Assembly (NCBI GenBank): GCA_035354435.1 | Contig: DAOQAY010000084.1 | Location: forward strand, 1 to 12,425 | Reading direction: 5' to 3' | Source of the DNA: JAKLDO01 sp035354435 | Lineage (GTDB): Bacteria; UBP6; UBA1177 | Length of the DNA: 12,425 nucleotides | In this document: positions 1 to 7,062 of the stretch, piece by piece | Numbering within the stretch: position 1 is the first letter of the stretch | Layout: each line of letters opens with the position of its first letter | Translations under genes and position numbers: made by a program | The notes under the pieces: generated by a model | Databases searched by the model: none | What the model was told of the DNA's origin: nothing | What the model saw: the letters and a program-made list of their open reading frames with translations, nothing else

Positions 1-643
1 CCTTAAGCCCTTCTTCAGTTTCATCAAGTTCAGTCTTGGTTCCCTGCGGTGCACCGAACTCAAAATTACCTTCAGGAATCAGAACCATCTCAGCAACACC
101 GGTAACATCGGAATTATCCTCTTTCACAAGTTCTTTCGGAAACCCCAAATGGAAGTTGCCAAGATATTTTGTGCTGATTTTTATAATGTTATTTTCAACA
201 TCAAGCTGATATGAATCTTCGGGAAATACTTCAAAACTTTCCCTGTCCGTGGAAAAATAAGGCTTCAAATCAAGCTCATCAAGCAAGTTGGGAAAATCTT
301 TTTCAGTATATGGAATATTAACCGATAAATTTTTATTTGCGACATTATTCGGGTTAAATTGTATTGCAGCAGGAGAAATTGAATAAATGTTTGTAACAGG
401 CTTTGAAACATTTGTGAAGGGTGCAGTATCAAGAGCAAAAACCGTTACAGTTATATTCTCGATGCCATCTGGAAGAGCACCTGGAGGAATAACAACAGTA
501 ACACCGTCAACACCAATATAAGTGCCACCGTCATTATCAAAATCTTTCCCGTATTTTTCATATCCGTACTCTTGCTCACCGCATGAAACAAAACAAGTCA
601 GGAATCCAAACACAAGCAGTAATATCAGAAGGTTATTTCTCAT
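1..643 (-). CDS. Lipoprotein with ZU5-like domain and start of an FGE-sulfatase domain (partial)
   Basis: This is the first 214 codons of a gene that continues past the left edge. The N-terminus is a hydrophobic signal (RNNLLILLLVFGFLTCFVSC) ending in a lipobox-like FVSC, so I infer a lipid-anchored envelope protein. Residues about 35-65 (TYIGVDGVTVVIPPGAL, then a strand-rich stretch) resemble the opening of a ZU5-type beta domain, where a PPGAL turn is typical. From about residue 190 the sequence EMVLIPEGNFEFGAPQG matches the opening strand of FGE-sulfatase (SUMF1-like) domains, which usually start MVxIPGGxFxMG; the rest of that domain lies outside the window. Two ATGs stand in tandem at 646 and 643. 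GGAGG at 649-653 is 5 bases from the second and only 2 from the first, so 643 is preferred. The start overlaps the upstream gene's end by 11 bases, suggesting coupling. Lipoprotein and gene call are firm; the FGE call is good but truncated; ZU5 is tentative. Confidence 0.85.
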   Translation of the reverse strand, partial: MRNNLLILLLVFGFLTCFVSCGEQEYGYEKYGKDFDNDGGTYIGVDGVTVVIPPGALPDGIENITVTVFALDTAPFTNVSKPVTNIYSISPAAIQFNPNNVANKNLSVNIPYTEKDFPNLLDELDLKPYFSTDRESFEVFPEDSYQLDVENNIIKISTKYLGNFHLGFPKELVKEDNSDVTGVAEMVLIPEGNFEFGAPQGTKTELDETEEGLK

Positions 644-1964
644 CATCCCCTCCAATTGTAATAGCGGAACATCCCGTCCCTGTCTTTACAATCTCCCATC
701 TGGGCTCATCACCTTCAATTACCTGTGTCCACTGGGTATCAGTCTCACTGCTGTAACCGAAAAGTGAAACGGTTGTGAGCGGCTCGACAGGATCATTGCT
801 ATAGAACTGGATAACTCCTTTTTTTACACCGACATCATACGGTTTAAAAAATACAGTCACTGTTGTTGATCCGCCCGGAACAAGTTTTACGGTGTCGGGA
901 AGAACGATAAAATTAGAATCATTTGAAACAACTTTTGCCTCAAGATCCCTTGTTCCTATATTTTCAACTTCAAATTCCCAGTAATCTTCATCTCCCGGAA
1001 CTGTATCGGCAAATCTATGAGCCCTGCTGTCTATAAAAATGGCCGGGAAATTGAAATAAACAGTCTGACTGTTATATATCCAGGTACTATCGCCTTCCCA
1101 CGGTGTAATTTCTATTGGAATAGGAAACTCCAGTTCAAGGATTCTGATTCTTATAGTGATCGTAAAAGTAAAAACCATTTTGTAATAGACTTTTGATTCA
1201 TAATGTACCGGAATTTCCATCATTGTTCCGACTAACGGAGGATCGACAACTAAATACTGATTATCGGAATAGATGCTTCTCTGCTGTTTCTCATCAAGTG
1301 CTATTCTGCTTCCGAAAATATCAACATACATATTACCGTCAAGTTCAAATTTGAAGTGTATAAGACTGCAAACATCTCCGATAAAAGGTATCGAAAGTCC
1401 GCATGAACCGCCTACCATGTCCGCAAGAGTGCCTTCATAAAGCAGGAAATGATCTATACCATCTTCCATTGAAACAGGATTATCAACATTACCGTCAAGA
1501 AGAAACGGCTGAAAAACCTTATTATCTGCAAAACTGAGATCAAAGTTAAGCCATTCGCTTATCTCATTTTCATCACCGGTATAACAATTTTTCCAAAGAG
1601 CAGTCGAATTAATTCCATAGAACATGTCCGCAGTTCCACCGTCAGGAGTTCCGTCGAAAGATACTTTTACAGATTCCGGCCATTTTGCATGAGCTTTTCC
1701 TGTCATTGCAGCACCCATCTCAGCACCGTATTCCCCGTATATTTTTATATTTAACGGTATAATACCGTCACAATCATTTGGAAGCCATTCATTCTTTCCC
1801 CATGTACCATGTTCTATAATAACATCCCGGTACTCGAATTTGACTTCATCCGAATATTGCTCATCATAGACACGCCATTCATCGCCATCCTGCACTATTT
1901 CTGCAAAAAGGTAGGATGTCATCAACATCGCCGTGAATACAACTGCCATCATGATTCTTTTCAT
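633..1964 (-). CDS. Secreted protein with C-terminal ASH/HYDIN-like Ig domain
   Basis: This is a 443-residue protein with a Sec signal peptide (MKRIMMAVVFTAMLMTSYLFA, likely cut after Ala21). There is no lipobox, so it is probably periplasmic or exported further. Residues about 25-310 are strand-rich and I cannot assign them. Residues about 313-404 look like an ASH (ASPM/SPD-2/HYDIN) or choice-of-anchor-D Ig fold: FADTVPGDEDYWEFEVENIG, then a loop, LVPGGSTTVTVFFKP, and FYSNDPVEPLTTVSLFGYS. The phrases PGGSTTVTVFFKP and SNDP are hallmarks of that family, which in bacteria sits on cell-surface and secreted proteins. A short tail with one cysteine (about residue 434) follows, and its last codons overlap the next gene by 11 bases. 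AAGGTG upstream of the ATG serves as the ribosome site. It lies 16 bases after the FGE lipoprotein gene, in the same operon. The molecular role is unknown. Confidence 0.85.
   Translation of the reverse strand: MKRIMMAVVFTAMLMTSYLFAEIVQDGDEWRVYDEQYSDEVKFEYRDVIIEHGTWGKNEWLPNDCDGIIPLNIKIYGEYGAEMGAAMTGKAHAKWPESVKVSFDGTPDGGTADMFYGINSTALWKNCYTGDENEISEWLNFDLSFADNKVFQPFLLDGNVDNPVSMEDGIDHFLLYEGTLADMVGGSCGLSIPFIGDVCSLIHFKFELDGNMYVDIFGSRIALDEKQQRSIYSDNQYLVVDPPLVGTMMEIPVHYESKVYYKMVFTFTITIRIRILELEFPIPIEITPWEGDSTWIYNSQTVYFNFPAIFIDSRAHRFADTVPGDEDYWEFEVENIGTRDLEAKVVSNDSNFIVLPDTVKLVPGGSTTVTVFFKPYDVGVKKGVIQFYSNDPVEPLTTVSLFGYSSETDTQWTQVIEGDEPRWEIVKTGTGCSAITIGGDDEK
649..653 (-). promoter_or_regulatory. Shine-Dalgarno GGAGG that decides between two tandem ATGs
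   Basis: On the minus strand GGAGG is followed by GG and then ATGATG. Spacing is 2 bases to the ATG at 646 and 5 bases to the ATG at 643. The longer spacing is within the usual range, so 643 is the better start. The site lies inside the 3' end of the upstream gene (stop at 633-635). Confidence 0.6.
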
Positions 1965-1980
1965 AGCTGCACCTTATATT

Positions 1981-4869
1981 TTATTCTGTTATATCCATCG
2001 CACATCTGAATCCTATGGAATTCGAGTTATATTGAGGATTTACACCTCTTCTGAATGTCGTCCTTATAAGTCTTTTCGAAGTCTTCCAGCTTCCGCCTCT
2101 GACAGCTCGCTGATCGCCGACAGGAAGAGGAACTCCGCCCTGAAGAAGATCTGAATAATAGAAAAATCTGGTTCCGACCCATTCTTCGGCATTTCCTGAC
2201 ATGTCATATATTCCTGAAGGGCTCTTGGCATCCTTCGAGTTGAACGCATCATATTTACTGCCATTGTAATAACCTACAGGAGACACATGTGGTTCCGGGA
2301 ACGCCAATGCAAGGGTAACAGGGTCAATAAGCTCTTCTGCTTCTCTGCTCGGTTCGAACGGATCCCCTGAATTTCTGTAATTTGCCTGATATGCAATATT
2401 TATGCTGTCAAAAAAGCTTGTTCCCCAAGGCATTTCAGGACATTTTTTCCCAGTCTCAAGGCATGCTGTGTCAGTCGAAGCACAAGTACAATCACTTGAA
2501 ACTCTGGCGGAGAATTCCCATTCTTCTTCGGTAGGAAGCCTTTTCCCTGCCCATTTGCAGTAAGCATTTGCAGCAAACCAGCAGATACTTGTGACAGGCA
2601 TTTTATCCTGAGAACCATTCGCATATTTGCTCGTGTTGGTACCTCCGTCCATTTTAAACCACTCTGCAAGATATTTCTCATTTCCGTAACATTTTTCCAA
2701 CCCGAGCTCATCATCAGTCTTTGTCGCATTTTCAGGAAGCCATAAATAATTTGACTGACTGTTGAGGAACCTTTTATACTGAGCGACAGTAACTTCATAT
2801 TTATCAATAAGGAAATTATGATCTATAGTTATCCAATGAGACGGTCTTTCCATGCTGAATGAATCATCGGAATCGGTACCCATCATAAATGATTTATTTG
2901 TCGCATCGACATAAAGAAGACATCCCGGAACATCTTTTACAGTAAAAGCTGAAGCATTGAAACCGCTTGAAGCCGCACAAAGACAGTTTTCAGTTGCACA
3001 GACATCTTCAGTTGTAGGATACGGATTATATTCTTCGTCTGTTGTTTCTCCGTCATCATCAGAAACAACTGTTTCATTGAAATAGTAAACATCCTCTCCG
3101 GTATCATCAAAATTAAATATTTCGTCAGTAAGTTCAATTATGGGTGTATCCATGCCTGAAAAGATCTTTATAAGATCGACCGGCGAAAGTTTCTTGAAAA
3201 TAAGGTCTGTGACTTTTTCGAGCTGTTTGACATAGGATTCGCTGCCGGTTGTTGTTTGAATATCCTCAAGGAAGGCGCGACTGCTTTTTGTCTCAGCGGC
3301 AAAAGAACTTACAATTACTTCCATGACTTTTGTATAGAGATCATCCTTATAAAGCGGAGTTGCAAAAGACTGTTTTCTCGATTTCATAAAGTCATTGACT
3401 CGCTGACCGATCCCTTTAGTCCTTATTCCTCTGGCAATTATATTCACCGGATGGTAATCAAGACCTTTATTGACAACTTTGTCATAGTTCATAAGCACTT
3501 CCAGAAAATTATCGTTTATATCTCCCGATATCATGACAAGAGGAAGCATTATGTGTGTAAAATATGTCGCCCAGATGGGATCCATCGCCCTGTCAAGCAG
3601 ATTTCCGCTATTAGGTGCAGGAACATAACTTACTAAAAGACCTTCATCTACCTCCTCTCCTTCAAATCTCAGCTGAGTCTTTTCGGTTTCACGGACTTCA
3701 TCAAAGTATGTGGCTATCTCCGATGCCATTTTGTTAGTCTGCCCATCAACTATCAGTGTTTTTGCAAGATATTCCTCGTTCTGATTTACATATGTCTGTA
3801 TTATCGCCTTAAGTGTCGGAGACACATAATATTCAGGAGGAACAATGAAAGCAGGTTTGGCATCATGATCGATTCCGTCATCATCAGGTTCTCCGGGAAT
3901 CATAGATTCAACAGGCATTGAATCAACATAAAAATAAACCCATCTTGGTTTTGTATTATACGCTTTTGCAGACGGACCGTTTTCATTAAAATATTTAACA
4001 AACACCTGATCGATCTCTTCTGCACTGTGCTCTTTGGGAAGAGCTCTGAAAACAGAGTGCTGAAAAGTTGTAGTAAAGTCATCTTCTGACACAGTAAGCT
4101 CACTTTTAAAAGCAGGCTGTGAACCATTGTACTGAACCGGCGTAAAAAGTTCATTTACCGCACCTGCAATTGCATTCTGAACATCAAGATCTCCTGAAAC
4201 GATTATGCTCGGAGTGACCCTTGTCATTTTATCGGTAAGTATGCTTATAAGTGTTTTTGTGGCATCCAGACTTCTGATTTTTTCCAGAAGTGCCGCATTA
4301 AATAAAGGATTGGTTGTTGTAGCAATACCCGGCTGAAGAAACACAAGAGCCGCAGCAGTTTCTCTGACACTGAACTCTATGTGCTTTCTCTTAAAATAAT
4401 TTTCTCCGTTTGACGGAAAAACTGTAAGCATTATCGGAACATTCTTAGATTCATCTTCATAATTTGTCTTGAGCACAAAAAGTGTTGTACCGACAACATT
4501 GGTACGAACCCAGAAAGTGCCGTTTATTTTATCAACATTCTGAACATTATTATTTTTCCCATATTGAACCTGAAGATTCTGGAAAGGAAGCACGAAACCT
4601 TCAGGAAAATTAACTCGTCCCTGATAGAAAATCTTGCTTGTCACATATTCTATACCGGCAAACTCCTCTTTTTCATCGAGCGGATTTTTCGGGTCAAGAA
4701 GATTATTTATGCACTGCGCCTTATAACATCTTTCACCAAGCTCACAATCATTGAATGTGCTGCACTCTATATTCAGATGGCTTTCTTCCGGCTGGCAGGA
4801 AGACATAAATACCGGAATAACTGCAATAAGAAAAATAAAAAGTATGTCTGAAGTAATTAATCTGTTCAT
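1981..4869 (-). CDS. Large lipoprotein with C-terminal FGE-sulfatase (SUMF1-like) domain
   Basis: This is a 962-residue lipoprotein. The signal ends in FMSSC with the lipid-carrying Cys at 25. Cysteines 36, 42, 48 and 53 form a small motif (CSTFNDCELGERCYKAQC) like those seen near the N-terminus of some myxobacteria-like surface proteins. Residues about 60-580 match nothing I recognise. An acidic linker (about 585-620) and a Cys cluster (624, 629, 631) follow. Residues about 650-958 are an FGE-sulfatase domain, shown by FMMGTD (662-), ERPSHWITI, DKYEVTVAQYKRFL, MPVTSICWFAANAYCKWAG, KRLPTEEEWEFSAR, GNAEEWVGT, RAVRGGSW (to 928) and GFRCA. True formylglycine-generating enzymes have Cys-x4-Cys just after GGSW/Y; here those places are Thr930 and Ile935, so oxidase activity is unlikely and a binding or structural role is more plausible. 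An insert with Cys 794, 796, 803 and 810 precedes PWG. The Shine-Dalgarno sequence GAGGTGA overlaps the previous stop, giving 5-base spacing to the gene before. Confidence 0.93.
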   Translation of the reverse strand: MNRLITSDILFIFLIAVIPVFMSSCQPEESHLNIECSTFNDCELGERCYKAQCINNLLDPKNPLDEKEEFAGIEYVTSKIFYQGRVNFPEGFVLPFQNLQVQYGKNNNVQNVDKINGTFWVRTNVVGTTLFVLKTNYEDESKNVPIMLTVFPSNGENYFKRKHIEFSVRETAAALVFLQPGIATTTNPLFNAALLEKIRSLDATKTLISILTDKMTRVTPSIIVSGDLDVQNAIAGAVNELFTPVQYNGSQPAFKSELTVSEDDFTTTFQHSVFRALPKEHSAEEIDQVFVKYFNENGPSAKAYNTKPRWVYFYVDSMPVESMIPGEPDDDGIDHDAKPAFIVPPEYYVSPTLKAIIQTYVNQNEEYLAKTLIVDGQTNKMASEIATYFDEVRETEKTQLRFEGEEVDEGLLVSYVPAPNSGNLLDRAMDPIWATYFTHIMLPLVMISGDINDNFLEVLMNYDKVVNKGLDYHPVNIIARGIRTKGIGQRVNDFMKSRKQSFATPLYKDDLYTKVMEVIVSSFAAETKSSRAFLEDIQTTTGSESYVKQLEKVTDLIFKKLSPVDLIKIFSGMDTPIIELTDEIFNFDDTGEDVYYFNETVVSDDDGETTDEEYNPYPTTEDVCATENCLCAASSGFNASAFTVKDVPGCLLYVDATNKSFMMGTDSDDSFSMERPSHWITIDHNFLIDKYEVTVAQYKRFLNSQSNYLWLPENATKTDDELGLEKCYGNEKYLAEWFKMDGGTNTSKYANGSQDKMPVTSICWFAANAYCKWAGKRLPTEEEWEFSARVSSDCTCASTDTACLETGKKCPEMPWGTSFFDSINIAYQANYRNSGDPFEPSREAEELIDPVTLALAFPEPHVSPVGYYNGSKYDAFNSKDAKSPSGIYDMSGNAEEWVGTRFFYYSDLLQGGVPLPVGDQRAVRGGSWKTSKRLIRTTFRRGVNPQYNSNSIGFRCAMDITE

Positions 4870-4874
4870 TTACT

Positions 4875-5960
4875 TCACCTCAAAATGTTAAAATTAAAAC
4901 TCAATTGCGCACCGCCCTGATAAAAACTCTTTTCCAGATCAGTCATTTCTGTCTTTCCGTAAAGATGGACATAGGAGAAATATCCTCCTAATCCGATATC
5001 CATATATTCCCAGATCCTGAAAAAATAATCGAGAGAAACATCGACATAAGGTCCTGAAAATACTTTATATTGTGTTTCTCCGGTTTGATATTCATAATTA
5101 CTGCCCGGCTTTTCCATGCCGCCGACATATCCAACAGAAGCAGTAAGAGCTGATCTCGATTTTTTTGATCTCAAACCTGGAATGTAATATCTGAGCACAA
5201 GTCCGCCGCCGGCATAAAAAGCATCAGAGACAAAAGATACCGCTCTTCCCTCTCCGCCTATTACAAAATCCTGAACTACAGCAACATTAAGCCTTAAATG
5301 ATAATTACCTAGAACGCTGAAATTCTTTATGTCTCCGCCACCTGAACCCGCACCGCCCAGAAGCTCCATCGAAACACGGTAGGTATACCATTTTTCCAGT
5401 CTCATGTCCTGAGTGGGTATCCAGCCTTCTTTACCGAGAAATTCAACTTTTGTGAAACCCTCAGCCTCTTCAAGAACTATTACTTCATCATTTTTATACA
5501 GTTCAAACAGCTTTTTCGATTTAATACTGTTTTCCGCATACAGATAAGTCGGAAAAGAAATCTTTGCCAGATCAGGTTCCTTATATTTGTGGGTTTTACC
5601 TTTTTCTCTTTTTTCCTGAACGAAATCGTCTTCTTCAACAGCAAAAACATCCTTTTTGACCTCTTCTTTCGCAAATTCATCCTTAACCGGTTCATCTTTG
5701 GCAAAGGGATCTTCTTCTTTAGGTGTCTCTTCGAGATCCTCTTCAAGATTCTCTTCCGAATCTTCCATGTTCTTGTTTTTCGGAGTATTTACAGCTTCAT
5801 CTTCTTCAGTATCCTCATTTGTGTCTACTTCATCATCCGTATCTTCATCATCTTCAAAACCGGTCAGAAGAAAAAAGGGATTAACGGAATTTCTGTCAAC
5901 TCCGGAAAGTACAAAGCAGGATGTTGTTAAGAGAAAAAAGATAACCAATCTGATTTTCAC
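4875..5960 (-). CDS. Exported SH3-domain protein with acidic linker and beta-barrel-like C-terminus
   Basis: This 361-residue protein starts at GTG. AGAGGT lies just upstream, and an in-frame TAG 6 bases before the GTG excludes any earlier start. The N-terminus is an export signal (MKIRLVIFFLLTTSCFVLSG). It could be cut as a lipoprotein at Cys15 (TTSC) or by signal peptidase I near residue 20; I cannot decide. Residues about 36-120 are strongly acidic low-complexity sequence containing a 10-residue tandem repeat. Residues about 136-186 look like a bacterial SH3 domain (FPTYLYAENSIKSKKLFEL, then EGFTKVEFLGKEGWIP). Residues about 190-361 alternate polar and hydrophobic residues with many Gly, Tyr and Phe (for example VGGMEKPGSNYEY, LDYFFRIWEYMDIGLGGYF) and end QLSFNFNILR, as in an outer-membrane beta-barrel. 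A periplasmic SH3 reaching toward peptidoglycan and a C-terminal barrel is an inference. It is first in its operon, behind the promoter at 6049-6077, with 5 bases to the FGE lipoprotein gene. Confidence 0.85.
   Translation of the reverse strand: MKIRLVIFFLLTTSCFVLSGVDRNSVNPFFLLTGFEDDEDTDDEVDTNEDTEEDEAVNTPKNKNMEDSEENLEEDLEETPKEEDPFAKDEPVKDEFAKEEVKKDVFAVEEDDFVQEKREKGKTHKYKEPDLAKISFPTYLYAENSIKSKKLFELYKNDEVIVLEEAEGFTKVEFLGKEGWIPTQDMRLEKWYTYRVSMELLGGAGSGGGDIKNFSVLGNYHLRLNVAVVQDFVIGGEGRAVSFVSDAFYAGGGLVLRYYIPGLRSKKSRSALTASVGYVGGMEKPGSNYEYQTGETQYKVFSGPYVDVSLDYFFRIWEYMDIGLGGYFSYVHLYGKTEMTDLEKSFYQGGAQLSFNFNILR
5622..5711 (-). repeat. Three 10-residue (30-base) tandem repeats in the acidic linker
   Basis: Residues 84-113 of the SH3/beta-barrel protein read as three units beginning DPFAKDE, DEFAKEE and DVFAVEE at residues 84, 94 and 104. 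The period is exactly ten residues and each unit keeps Phe-Ala at positions 3 and 4 in an acidic background. It is seen directly in the protein; the DNA copies are diverged. The regular Phe-Ala spacing in an otherwise disordered linker could be a repeated short binding motif. Confidence 0.6.
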
Positions 5961-5965
5961 TCTCT

Positions 5966-5971
5966 ACCTCT
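5966..5971 (-). promoter_or_regulatory. Shine-Dalgarno AGAGGT supporting a GTG start
   Basis: AGAGGT on the minus strand is followed by AGAGA and then GTG at 5960. The in-frame TAG at 5964-5966 overlaps this site, so translation cannot begin earlier in this frame. The GTG is therefore the most upstream possible start. Confidence 0.6.
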
Positions 5972-6048
5972 ATATTTTTAAATTAACATTCCTTAAAAAA
6001 AACACATTGACACACCAGTCATTAAAGTTCCACACGCAACGGTTTTTT

Positions 6049-6077
6049 ATTCTACCATTGTTAGTTTTTTTTTGCAA
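6049..6077 (-). promoter_or_regulatory. Sigma70-type promoter with extended -10 for the envelope gene cluster
   Basis: On the minus strand TTGCAA (6072-6077, 4 of 6 to TTGACA) is followed by exactly 17 bases and then TAGAAT (6049-6054, 5 of 6 to TATAAT). TGG directly before the -10 fits the TGn extended -10 motif, and a run of nine A lies at the upstream end of the spacer, overlapping the -35. Transcription would start near 6042, leaving a leader of about 80 bases before the GTG at 5960. The leader has a run of eight T (5995-6002) and no strong hairpin. The -35 lies only 16 bases past the stop of the dehydrogenase gene, and I see no terminator between them, so some readthrough from the upstream operon is likely. 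Confidence 0.65.
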
Positions 6078-6093
6078 GCCGATTCAAAATATT

Positions 6094-7053
6094 TCAATTA
6101 ACCTTGTTTGACGGCATTTTACCATTAAGGACATCAATACAATTCGATAATGCCAGTTCAGCCATTTCAGCCCTTGTTTCCTCTGTGGCGCTACCTATGT
6201 GAGGAAGAAGAACTACATTGTCAAGTCGAAAAAGAGAACTGAATATTTCAGGTTCCTTTTCATAAACATCAAGTCCTGCGGCAAATATCCGTTTTTCATG
6301 CAGAGCTTCAGCCAGAGCCTGTTCATCTATAAGCTGACCTCTGGAAGTGTTGATTATAACTGCGTCTTTTTTCATCATGGATATTTCTTTTGAGCCTATT
6401 AAATGATGAAGATCGGAAACGAAGGGCAGGTGAAGTGAAATGAAGTCGCTTGACTTTATAAGTTCTTCAAATCCGCAGTATTCAGCACCGATAGACCTTT
6501 CTTTTTTGTCTGATGCTTTTTTTCTTCCCCAGTAAATAATGTTCATGCCGAAAGCTCTTGCTCTTACCGCCGTCGCAAAACCTATCCTCCCGAGACCAAG
6601 AATACCCAGAGTTTTTCCTGCTAGGGATCTTCCGAGAAAAAGATCAGGTTTCCAGCCTTTGAAAAGCCCCGACCTTGTGAATTTCTCCGATTCGACAGCT
6701 CTTCTTGATGCCATCAGAAGAAGCATAATCGCAATATCTGCCGTAGAATCCGTCAGAACATCAGGGGTGTTAGTGACAGCAACATTTTTTTTAGAACAGT
6801 ATTTGATATCAATATTGTTGTAACCTGCGGCATAATTAGAAATCACAGCAAGATCCGGAGCAAGATCAATTATATCAGCCCCTATTCTGTCACTCAGAAG
6901 CGTTACCATTCCGTGAGGCGAAAAATCACTGACGGCTTTTTTGATATTTTCTCTTTCTATATCACTCAGTATTTTAATGGCGAAGTCTCCTTTTTCACTT
7001 ATCTCTTTTAACATTCTGCCGGGAAGATCCGCCGTTACAAGTATCCTTTTCAT
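6094..7053 (-). CDS. D-2-hydroxyacid dehydrogenase (glyoxylate/hydroxypyruvate reductase type)
   Basis: This 319-residue cytosolic enzyme belongs to the D-isomer-specific 2-hydroxyacid dehydrogenase family, which reduces 2-keto acids such as glyoxylate or hydroxypyruvate with NAD(P)H. The Rossmann motif is GLGRIG (Gly153, Gly155, Gly158). The catalytic trio is present: Arg238 in INTSRGQL, Glu267 in DVYEKEP and His285 in LLPHIGSAT. The stretch NVAVTNTPDVLTDSTADIA is typical of the glyoxylate reductase (GyaR/GRHPR) branch rather than of SerA. It is normal length with no ACT domain, so phosphoglycerate dehydrogenase is less likely. A basic residue two after the second acidic-strand position (GRKK after IIYW) hints at NADPH, but this is uncertain. 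The Shine-Dalgarno sequence AGGA overlaps the stop region of the gene before, 9 bases upstream. It is the last gene of the first operon. Exact substrate is not determined by sequence. Confidence 0.93.
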   Translation of the reverse strand: MKRILVTADLPGRMLKEISEKGDFAIKILSDIERENIKKAVSDFSPHGMVTLLSDRIGADIIDLAPDLAVISNYAAGYNNIDIKYCSKKNVAVTNTPDVLTDSTADIAIMLLLMASRRAVESEKFTRSGLFKGWKPDLFLGRSLAGKTLGILGLGRIGFATAVRARAFGMNIIYWGRKKASDKKERSIGAEYCGFEELIKSSDFISLHLPFVSDLHHLIGSKEISMMKKDAVIINTSRGQLIDEQALAEALHEKRIFAAGLDVYEKEPEIFSSLFRLDNVVLLPHIGSATEETRAEMAELALSNCIDVLNGKMPSNKVN

Positions 7054-7062
7054 TTAATGTTC

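Noticed and set aside
5600..5860. Acidic low-complexity DNA as a possible sign of foreign origin or a frameshift
   Set aside because: The frame is continuous from a good signal peptide into a recognisable SH3 domain, so this is a normal disordered linker.
6007..6012. Perfect -35 hexamer TTGACA on the plus strand
   Set aside because: No -10-like hexamer lies 16-18 bases downstream (the bases there are ccacac) and no plus-strand gene follows.
5995..6026. Possible terminator or attenuator: TGAC/GTCA stem followed by eight T on the minus strand
   Set aside because: The stem is only 4 base pairs and five bases separate it from the T run, so it is too weak to call.
6083..6097. Near-palindrome TTCAAAATATTTCAA just past the dehydrogenase stop
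   Set aside because: It is an imperfect, AT-only repeat with no GC stem and no following T run, so it is not a convincing terminator or operator.
5589..6111. Long plus-strand open frames rich in Phe or Ser opposite the acidic linker
   Set aside because: They are antisense shadows of Glu/Asp codons (TTC, TCT and similar) with no ribosome site or promoter.
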